This document shows positions 6,695 through 12,221 of a DNA stretch of 13,501 nucleotides, in pieces (position 1 is the stretch's first letter; every line of letters starts with the position of its first letter). The position numbers were made by a program, and so were the translations under genes. The notes beneath the pieces are model-generated. The model had not been told where the DNA came from. It worked only from the letters and a program-made list of their open reading frames with translations, and made no database searches. Source of the stretch: Anaerolineae bacterium (GTDB taxonomy: Bacteria > Chloroflexota > Anaerolineae > JAADDB01); NCBI GenBank assembly GCA_015489285.1, contig WGAA01000168.1, forward strand, positions 1 through 13,501. The letters are read 5' to 3'.

Positions 6695-7510
6695 TTACGT
6701 CTCCCCCGCGGGAAGGCCGAAAAGCCGGACGGCCGTATCCGTGGTCACGCGCGCGACTTCCTCCAGGGTTGTGCCCTGCAGGCGGGCTATGGCTTCGGCA
6801 ATGAGGGGGATGCGCGCGGGTTCGTTCCGCTTGCCCCGGTAGGGATGGGGGGAGAGGAAGGGCGCGTCGGTTTCCAGGAGAATGCGCTCCAGGGGCAGGC
6901 GCGGGACCAGCGCGTGGAGGTCCCGGGCGTTCTTGAAGGTCACGGGGCCCCCCAGGGAGATGCACATGTTGAGGTCGAAGACGCGATGGGCCAGGGCCTC
7001 ATCCCCCTGGAAACTGTGCCACACTCCCTTGAAGGGCCGATCGTTCAGGGCCACGTGACTGCGGTCCACCTCCCGAGCCCACGCGGCGAGGAGGGCGTAC
7101 GTTTCCTCCCGGGCCTCCCGGCTGTGGATGACCACGGGGAGCCCCTGCTCCGCGGCCATCTCCAGCTGGCGCAGGAAGGCCCGTTCCTGCACGTCACGGG
7201 GGTGGGCGTCCCAATAGAAGTCCAGCCCGATCTCCCCCACCGCGACCACCCGGTCGTCCCGGGCCAGGGTGCGCACGTCCTCGAATTCCTCCCCCAGGGC
7301 CTCGGGCGCGCTGTTGGGGTGGACGCCCACCTGGGCGAAGACGGGCTCATAGGTGTGGGCGAGCTCGACGGCCTGGTGGGAGGTGGCCACGTCGATGGCC
7401 GGGTTGATCAGCAAACGCACGTGGGCCTCCAGGGCCCGCCGGATCACCTCCTCCCGGTCCTCGTCGAACTGGTGAAAGTTGAGATGGCAATGGGTATCGA
7501 CGAACATCAT
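6695..7510 (-). CDS. tatD: TatD-family metal-dependent hydrolase (DNase)
   Basis: A 271-residue cytoplasmic TIM-barrel metallohydrolase of the TatD/YcfH family. Characterised members are 3'-5' exonucleases acting on DNA or RNA ends, with roles in quality control of nucleic acids and, for some, D-aminoacyl-tRNA removal. The metal ligands are all visible: H7 and H9 in DTHCHLNF, E93 in VGEIGLDFYWD, H129 in VIHSR, H165 in WHSFQG and D215 in LETDAPFLSPHPYRGKRNEP. A slightly enlarged loop lies between the third and fourth ligand motifs (about 146-160). Two adjacent ATG codons (7510 and 7507) follow AAGGAGG; the second has the more usual 7-base spacing and may be the true start. The ribosome-binding site directly abuts repeat DNA, so the promoter must lie in or beyond the repeats. 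Confidence 0.95.
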   Translation of the reverse strand: MMFVDTHCHLNFHQFDEDREEVIRRALEAHVRLLINPAIDVATSHQAVELAHTYEPVFAQVGVHPNSAPEALGEEFEDVRTLARDDRVVAVGEIGLDFYWDAHPRDVQERAFLRQLEMAAEQGLPVVIHSREAREETYALLAAWAREVDRSHVALNDRPFKGVWHSFQGDEALAHRVFDLNMCISLGGPVTFKNARDLHALVPRLPLERILLETDAPFLSPHPYRGKRNEPARIPLIAEAIARLQGTTLEEVARVTTDTAVRLFGLPAGET

Positions 7511-7524
7511 GGTGCCTCCTTGTG

Positions 7525-7571
7525 TCAGGCGTCAGGTGTCGGTGAGAACGTCGGCGCTGTAGGTGCAGCTT
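7525..7571 (-). repeat. Composite repeat unit C (partial)
   Basis: On the plus strand this stretch starts with TCAGGCGTCAGG, then reads CGGTGAGAACGTCGGCGCTG and ends GGTGCAGCTTGG. It aligns with the middle of unit A (7919-7960: TCAGGCGCCGG, TGAGAAGGTCGGCGCTGCTGG, CGCATCTTG). It stops only a few bases from the tatD ribosome-binding site. Confidence 0.65.
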
Positions 7572-7736
7572 GGCCTGACGACGTGATGCGTGATGCGTAA
7601 CGTCACACGTCATTCGTCATGCGTCATGCGCTGAGAAGAAAGCCGGCACTGCTGGCGCACCTTGGCTTGGTGACGTAATGCGTGATACGTGATGCGTAAC
7701 TTAAGGCAAGGTTGGCTCTGTAGCGATAATCTTGTG
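7572..7736 (-). repeat. Composite repeat unit B
   Basis: A roughly 165-bp copy aligns end to end with unit A. It begins GGCCTGACGACGTGATGCG, then has TCANNCG heptamers (7603-7630), a GCTGGCGCACCTTGG block, TRATRCG heptamers (7676-7696) and a core GCAAGGTTGGCTCTGTAGCG (7706-7725) ending in CTTGTGC. Relative to unit A it has fewer heptamers in the second array (3 instead of 5). Confidence 0.75.
7584..7630. repeat. Heptamer array TGATGCG / TCANNCG
   Basis: On the plus strand: TGATGCG, TGATGCG, TAACG (5-mer), TCACACG, TCATTCG, TCATGCG, TCATGCG. All full units obey TNANNCG. Confidence 0.8.
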
Positions 7737-7750
7737 CTCGCACCATCCCC

Positions 7751-7805
7751 GCACGGGGCTAAAGACCCCGTGCTACATCGGGCAAAGGCCGCTTCCAGCG
7801 GCCTT
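7751..7805. repeat. Two perfect hairpins between repeat units
   Basis: GCACGGGG/CCCCGTGC with the 7-nt loop CTAAAGA (7751-7773) is followed by AAGGCCGCT/AGCGGCCTT with the loop TCC (7785-7805). The stems are 8 and 9 bp without mismatch. They resemble REP-type elements and could act as a factor-dependent terminator or transcript stabiliser downstream of the helicase gene. Confidence 0.65.
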
Positions 7806-7820
7806 AAGGGAGCCCCCGGC

Positions 7821-7857
7821 CAAGACTTCCGAAGTCTGCGAGACTTCGGAAGTCTTG
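7821..7857. repeat. 17-bp perfect inverted repeat of the AGACTTCSGAAGTCT palindrome
   Basis: CAAGACTTCCGAAGTCT (7821-7837) and its exact complement (7841-7857) are separated by GCG. Each arm is itself a 15-bp palindrome, so the site can fold as one long hairpin or two short ones. The right arm with GCG matches 335-352 over 18 bp. Confidence 0.85.
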
Positions 7858-7866
7858 ATGGGCCTC

Positions 7867-8047
7867 GGCCTGACGACGTAATCCGTGATGCGTAACGTCA
7901 CTCGTCATTCGTCATGCGTCAGGCGCCGGTGAGAAGGTCGGCGCTGCTGGCGCATCTTGACGTGATGACGTGATGCGTGATACGTAATGCGTGATGCGTA
8001 ATGCGTAACTTGAAGACAAGGTTGGCTTTGTGGCGATAGCCTTGTCT
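7867..8047 (-). repeat. Composite repeat unit A
   Basis: A roughly 180-bp copy. On the plus strand: GGCCTGACGACGT, heptamers TAATCCG, TGATGCG, (TAACG), TCACTCG, TCATTCG, TCATGCG, TCAGGCG (7879-7925), then the GGTCGGCGCTGCTGGCGC block. Five strict heptamers follow (7971-8005: TGATGCG, TGATACG, TAATGCG, TGATGCG, TAATGCG). A core closes it with the perfect inverted repeat AGACAAGG/CCTTGTCT at 8014-8021 and 8040-8047. Confidence 0.8.
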
Positions 8048-8060
8048 CTACGTCAACCAA

Positions 8061-8089
8061 TCACTCGTTACTCCGTTACTCGTTACTCA
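8061..8089. repeat. Heptamer array TTACTCG
   Basis: TCACTCG, TTACTCCG (8-mer), TTACTCG, TTACTCA on the plus strand. Its complement matches the CGAGTAA array of unit D at 449-469. Confidence 0.75.
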
Positions 8090-8129
8090 CGATGTAGCGT
8101 TAGGCCAATCCCGTCCCCACGCCATCCCT

Positions 8130-8157
8130 TTAATCGTTAATCGTCAATCGTTAATCG
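8130..8157. repeat. Heptamer array TTAATCG overlapping the helicase 3' end
   Basis: Four consecutive units: TTAATCG, TTAATCG, TCAATCG, TTAATCG. The helicase stop codon (complement of TTA at 8137-8139) and its last codons lie inside the array. Confidence 0.85.
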
Positions 8158-10707
8158 TTGTCTTCGCTCCACGTCTCGAACGGCCTGGATGAGGAGCAGG
8201 GTGAGCCGTTTCGTGTCCCAGCCCTCCTCTTCCTCCACGAGGACGGGCCCCACACAGGAGGGGCAGCCGTGCTCGCACTCGCATGAGGACACCCGTTCCT
8301 GGGCCGCGGCAAGGAGTTCGTCGTGGACCTCGTACAAGCGCTCGGCCAGGCCGATGCCCCCCGGCACGTTGTCGTACAGGGTGATGGTGGGAAGCCCGGT
8401 GTGGGGGCTCTGGACCTCCGCGATGTGGCCCACGTCCCCCGGCGCGGCCATGACGAAGAGGGGAGCCAGGGCCGCGATGGCGTAGGCCAGGCCGCTGAAC
8501 CCCGTGCGCAGACGAACACTCGTCTCGGCCAGGCGATGACAGCGGGGACACAGGGTGATCAGGTTATCCAGGCGGTTGGCCTCCTTATACGCCTCGTTCT
8601 CCCCGGGGACGTAACCGAACGTGCGGAAGGGACGGATGTGGTGGACGTGCAGGGGACGCTCGGGAGTATCCGGCACGCCACAACGCCGACAGCGGTATCC
8701 GTCCCGCTCCAGGGCCCGACGGCGTTGCACCTCCCAGTTGGGCCCGTAATCCTCGATGGGATCGGAGCGCCACCCCCCCTGCTCCCGCAGCACATCCAGC
8801 ACCGAGGGCTGGAAGACCATCCAGTAGCCGACGGTCTCCAGGGTATAAGGGGGAGTATCGACCTCCCCGTAGCCCAGGGTCTCGTGGGTGTACCAGCGGA
8901 CTTTCCGATATCCCACCACCTGAGTCCGCACCCGCACAGGACCGCGCGCGCGGATCGTCCCCCGGCGTTCCTCCTGGGCCTCCGTTGCCAGCACGGTCAG
9001 GACTTCCTGGGTGATGGGCTGGGTGTAGTAATCCAGCGTGGCCTCGGTCACCCGAGCCCATCCGGCCGTCCAATCCACCTCCCTCACGAGGTACGAGACG
9101 CCCTCGTGCAAGTACACAGCACCGGGGTGGACCAACCGAGGCGCGGACAGGGCGTCCACCTCCCCCAGCGTGCGCAGTCCCCCCTTCTCCTCCACCTGGA
9201 TGACGACCCGATCCGCCGCGGCGGTGCGCAGGGAGACGTCGGCCGCGGGATAGCCCTCCCCCACCCAGTGATACCGCTTCCCCGCGCGGTGAGCCTCCCC
9301 CCACTCCACCAGGTGGTCCAGGATCTCCCCTGTGGCCTCGGCCGTGCCCAGCCGTTCCCCCTCGGCAAAGGGGAGCTCGAAGAGGGCGCAACGCACGTGG
9401 TCCACGAGAACGTAGACGTTATCCGCGGCCAGGAGGACGTGTTCCGGGCGGCCCGAGAGGATGAACTCCGGGTGGTTGACGATGTACTGGTCCAGCGCGC
9501 CGGCCCCCGCGATGAACACCCCTACCCCTCCCGTCTCACGCCGTCCGGCCCGACCGAACTGTTGCCACGTGGCGGCCACGGAACCGGGATACCCCACGAG
9601 GAGGGCCGCGCCCAGTGCGCCGATGTCCACCCCCAACTCCAGCGCATTGGTCGCCACCACCCCCCGCACACGCCCCTCCCGCAGTCCGGCCTCGATCTCC
9701 CGTCGGACCCGGGGCAAATAGCCCCCCCGATACCCCCGCAATGCCTGGGGATCGAGACCGTGGCGGGGCGCCTCCTCCCGCAGGTACGTGAGGAGAACTT
9801 CCACGTGGCGCCGCGAGGTGGCAAAGGCCACCGTCTGTACCTCATGACGGAGGAAGTGCAGGGCCATCCGCTGGGCCTCCAGGAGGGCGCTGCGACGCAC
9901 GCCAAGGGCCGGGTCGACCAGGGGAGGATTGTAGAAGATCAGGGTGCGGCGGGGCTGGGGAGCCCCATCCTCCTCGATGAGATGGGGCTCCCGGCCGACG
10001 AGCTGACGGGCCAGATCCATCGGGTTGCCCACCGTAGCCGAGGTGAGGACCCAGGCGGGACGGGCACCGTAAAAGTGGGCAACCCGCTGTAACCGGCGGA
10101 ACACGTTGGCCACGTGGCCGCCGAAAATCCCCCGGTAGGTGTGTACCTCGTCCACAACGACGTAGCGGAGCCCTTGCCAGAGATGGGCCCAACGGGTGTG
10201 ATAGGGTAATATCCCCCGGTGAAGCATGTCCGGGTTGGTGATGAGGATGCGGGCCTCCCGACGGATGCGTCCGCGTTCCGCGCGCGGGGTATCCCCGTCG
10301 TACACCCCCACCCAACGCTCCCCCTCCACCGCCTGCAACCAGGGGAGCAGATGCCGATACTGGTCCCGGGCCAGGGCCTTGGTGGGGAAGAGGTAGATGG
10401 CCCGGGATAGGGGGTCGGAGAGGAGCGCGTGGAGGGTGGCTAACTGGTAGACGAGGCTCTTCCCCGACGCGGTCGGGGTGGTGAGGATGACGTCTTCACC
10501 GCGCAGGGCGTGGGAAAGGCCCCGACTTTGGTGGCTGTACGGGCGTGCGATCCCCGAGGCCTCGGCCAGGGCCCGCACGCGGGGGTGCAAGGTGGACGGC
10601 CAGGGACCGTAGCGGGCCGGACGAGGGGGCAGGACCCGCCACGCGGTGACGTGCCGCATGAAGCGCTTGTCCTCTTGCAGGGCCCGCAAAGCCGTGTCCA
10701 GGGACAT
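8137..10707 (-). CDS. MrfA-like DEAD/DEAH superfamily 2 helicase with an inserted HNH nuclease motif
   Basis: An 856-residue cytoplasmic helicase. Family members of the YprA/MrfA/Hrq1 type unwind DNA 3'-5' and, in Bacillus, MrfA acts in repair of mitomycin-type lesions. RecA domain 1 has PYSHQ (56-60), Walker A TPTASGKS (77-84), DEVH (186-189) and SAT (223-225). Domain 2 has NALELGVDIG (354-363) and QQFGRAGR (382-389). The C-terminal MrfA-type zinc motif is C809-x-C811-x3-C815-x2-C818. Between them, at about 650-730, is an HNH module: C673-x2-C676, HVHH (687-690), N715 in DNLITLC, and C720-x2-C723-H724. This insertion explains why the protein is about 100 residues longer than B. subtilis MrfA (749). 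The ATG at 10707 has GGTGAG upstream and lies 44 bp after the Usp gene. The last residues are encoded by heptamer repeats. Confidence 0.93.
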   Translation of the reverse strand: MSLDTALRALQEDKRFMRHVTAWRVLPPRPARYGPWPSTLHPRVRALAEASGIARPYSHQSRGLSHALRGEDVILTTPTASGKSLVYQLATLHALLSDPLSRAIYLFPTKALARDQYRHLLPWLQAVEGERWVGVYDGDTPRAERGRIRREARILITNPDMLHRGILPYHTRWAHLWQGLRYVVVDEVHTYRGIFGGHVANVFRRLQRVAHFYGARPAWVLTSATVGNPMDLARQLVGREPHLIEEDGAPQPRRTLIFYNPPLVDPALGVRRSALLEAQRMALHFLRHEVQTVAFATSRRHVEVLLTYLREEAPRHGLDPQALRGYRGGYLPRVRREIEAGLREGRVRGVVATNALELGVDIGALGAALLVGYPGSVAATWQQFGRAGRRETGGVGVFIAGAGALDQYIVNHPEFILSGRPEHVLLAADNVYVLVDHVRCALFELPFAEGERLGTAEATGEILDHLVEWGEAHRAGKRYHWVGEGYPAADVSLRTAAADRVVIQVEEKGGLRTLGEVDALSAPRLVHPGAVYLHEGVSYLVREVDWTAGWARVTEATLDYYTQPITQEVLTVLATEAQEERRGTIRARGPVRVRTQVVGYRKVRWYTHETLGYGEVDTPPYTLETVGYWMVFQPSVLDVLREQGGWRSDPIEDYGPNWEVQRRRALERDGYRCRRCGVPDTPERPLHVHHIRPFRTFGYVPGENEAYKEANRLDNLITLCPRCHRLAETSVRLRTGFSGLAYAIAALAPLFVMAAPGDVGHIAEVQSPHTGLPTITLYDNVPGGIGLAERLYEVHDELLAAAQERVSSCECEHGCPSCVGPVLVEEEEGWDTKRLTLLLIQAVRDVERRQRLTIDD

Positions 10708-10751
10708 CTTCAGCTCACCGAATGGCCGGGCGCGCGCCTCGGTCCACCGGG

Positions 10752-11600
10752 TTAGCGGACGATGAGGATGGGCAGGGTGGTGCGCCGCATGACGTCATCC
10801 ACGGTGCTGCCGAAGAGGATCTCCAGGAAACGCCGATGACCGTACGCGCCCATGGCGATGAGATCGCTGGAGGTCTCATCCGCGGTTTCCAGGATGACTT
10901 CCGCGGGATGGCCCGAGCGGAACAGGGCCTCGAACGGGACCCCCGCCTCCTCCAGGTGCCGCCGGGCCGCCTCGAACGCGCGGCGCCGCCCTTCATGCCC
11001 ATCGTCGACGGTGAGGAGGATGACGGCCCGGTCCCGGTGACGGGCCAGCTCGATGACCACGTGCAGGGCGTCCTCGGCCCGCTCGCTCCCGTCATAGGCG
11101 ACGAGAAGGCGACGCAACGGCCGCGCCTCCCGCTGGACGCCCAGAACGGGAACCGGCGCGTGGCGCACAATGGCCTCGAAGGAGGAGCCCAACAGGGGAC
11201 CGCCGACGCGCGCGCCCGCGCCCTTCCTCCCCATGACGATCACATCCGCGTGTCGCGCCCGCTCCAGGATGACCCGGCTGACGTTCCCCTCCTCGAGCTC
11301 GGTCTGGCAGGGGATCTGGGCTTCGGCGCAGCGGGTTTTCGCGTGTTCCAGAATGGCCTCACCCAGCGCGCGCAATCCCTCGGTCACCTGCGTTGCCCAC
11401 TCGACCCAGGCCGACCCCACCTCCGGGGCGAGGGACGTAGGAAGCGCGGCCAGGATGTAGGGCAACTTGGTCAGCCGCGCGTCGATGACGTGCAGGACAT
11501 GGACGGTACTGCCCAGGTCTTCGGCCAGTTCCAGGGCTTGCTCCAGGGCGGCAAAGCCGTATTCCGACCCATCGACGGCCACAAGGATGCGCTCGAACAC
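10752..11600 (-). CDS. Tandem-domain universal stress protein (UspA family)
   Basis: A 282-residue cytoplasmic protein made of two Usp domains. Domain 1 (about 1-155) begins FERILVAVDGSE and carries GRKG...LGSS (124-140), one residue longer than the usual G-2x-G-9x-G spacing. Domain 2 (about 163-282) begins RRLLVAYDGSE and has an exact ATP-binding signature G251-2x-G254-9x-G264-S-T. Such proteins bind ATP and aid survival under stress; the precise role is not known. Domain 1 contains a longer insert (about 43-75, including LPTSLAPEVGSAWVEWA), as in tandem Usp proteins of other bacteria. Translation starts at GTG (11600) with AAGGAGGAG upstream, 3 bp after the Nudix stop, so it is almost certainly cotranscribed with the Nudix gene. 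Confidence 0.93.
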   Translation of the reverse strand: MFERILVAVDGSEYGFAALEQALELAEDLGSTVHVLHVIDARLTKLPYILAALPTSLAPEVGSAWVEWATQVTEGLRALGEAILEHAKTRCAEAQIPCQTELEEGNVSRVILERARHADVIVMGRKGAGARVGGPLLGSSFEAIVRHAPVPVLGVQREARPLRRLLVAYDGSERAEDALHVVIELARHRDRAVILLTVDDGHEGRRRAFEAARRHLEEAGVPFEALFRSGHPAEVILETADETSSDLIAMGAYGHRRFLEILFGSTVDDVMRRTTLPILIVR

Positions 11601-11603
11601 GGT

Positions 11604-12191
11604 CTACTCCTCCTTCCAGTGGCGGATGACGAATTCGTGCCCCAGACGGCGGAAGCGGGACCAATCCTGCCAGGCCGGAGGCACGTGACGCAAGGCCTCA
11701 GTAATGCGGGGCAGCTCCTCCGGCAAGACCCAGCGGAACGCGCTGATCTCCTCCTCCGCGTCCTCGGGCGCCACATCCTTCGAGTGGGCCCGCACCCAGT
11801 ACACGTAACTGGCAAAGGGCACATGCTTTTCCCCGAAGAGGATATCATAGAGGAGCACACCCAACAAACGGTGCTCCCCCACGTTCAACCCCGTCTCCTC
11901 CTTCACCTCCCGGCGCAAGGCGTCCTCCACCGATTCCCCGTTACGAATCCCCCCGGTGGGGAGGCGAAGGACGCCGGGAGGGTAGAAGCGCTTCGTGTGG
12001 AGGAGGATGCGCCGGTCCGGGGCCTGGAGGACGAGGAGGACCTCCGCCCGGCGCATCGTGCCGATGGGCGTCCGGCCCTGGACGAAAAAGGCCTCGGACA
12101 CGGGCAGGGTCACCGATTCCACGGGAAAAGGACCGTACAGACGGCGCAAGGTTTCCAGCTCATCCGGCTCGATGGGGTGATATGTTGTCAT
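11604..12191 (-). CDS. Nudix hydrolase
   Basis: A 195-residue cytoplasmic hydrolase of nucleoside-diphosphate-linked compounds. The full Nudix box is at residues 80-102: G80, E86, R94-E95, E98-E99, G101, fitting the G-x5-E-x7-REU-x-EE-x-GU rule without gaps. About 45 residues precede the catalytic fold, and a C-terminal extension (about 165-195, rich in Trp and Arg) follows it, making it longer than minimal Nudix proteins. The substrate (oxidised nucleotide, ADP-ribose, NDP-sugar or other) cannot be read from sequence. The ATG at 12191 is preceded by GGGAGAG. The gene is 30 bp from the secreted-protein gene upstream and 3 bp from the Usp gene downstream. Confidence 0.93.
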   Translation of the reverse strand: MTTYHPIEPDELETLRRLYGPFPVESVTLPVSEAFFVQGRTPIGTMRRAEVLLVLQAPDRRILLHTKRFYPPGVLRLPTGGIRNGESVEDALRREVKEETGLNVGEHRLLGVLLYDILFGEKHVPFASYVYWVRAHSKDVAPEDAEEEISAFRWVLPEELPRITEALRHVPPAWQDWSRFRRLGHEFVIRHWKEE

Positions 12192-12221
12192 CGGTCTCTC
12201 CCGAACATGAGGATAGCCCCC

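Larger units (their letters stand above)
7511..8136. other. 626-bp gene-free region built of composite repeats
   Basis: Apart from the tatD ribosome-binding site (7511-7521), nearly all of it is repeat sequence. From left to right: partial unit C, unit B, a hairpin cluster (7751-7857), unit A, a TTACTCG-type heptamer array (8061-8089), a short unique stretch, and a TTAATCG-type array running into the helicase gene. Small ORFs here only translate repeats. No tRNA and no T-rich intrinsic terminator was seen, although the hairpins could slow or end minus-strand transcription leaving the helicase gene. Confidence 0.8.

Noticed and set aside
6600..6965. N-terminal extension of the polyprenyl synthase frame
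   Set aside because: It overlaps tatD in another frame, is Pro/Arg-rich and low in complexity, and lies upstream of the promoter at 6646-6674.
7689..7895. Small plus-strand ORF of 68 codons in the repeat region
   Set aside because: It translates palindromes and heptamers only. No ribosome-binding site was noted.
7584..8157. CRISPR array
   Set aside because: The 7-bp units are contiguous, without unique spacers, and no cas gene is nearby.
8323..10092. Plus-strand open frame of about 590 codons opposite the helicase
   Set aside because: It is a shadow of the helicase gene with no motifs. Helicase motifs are intact on the minus strand.
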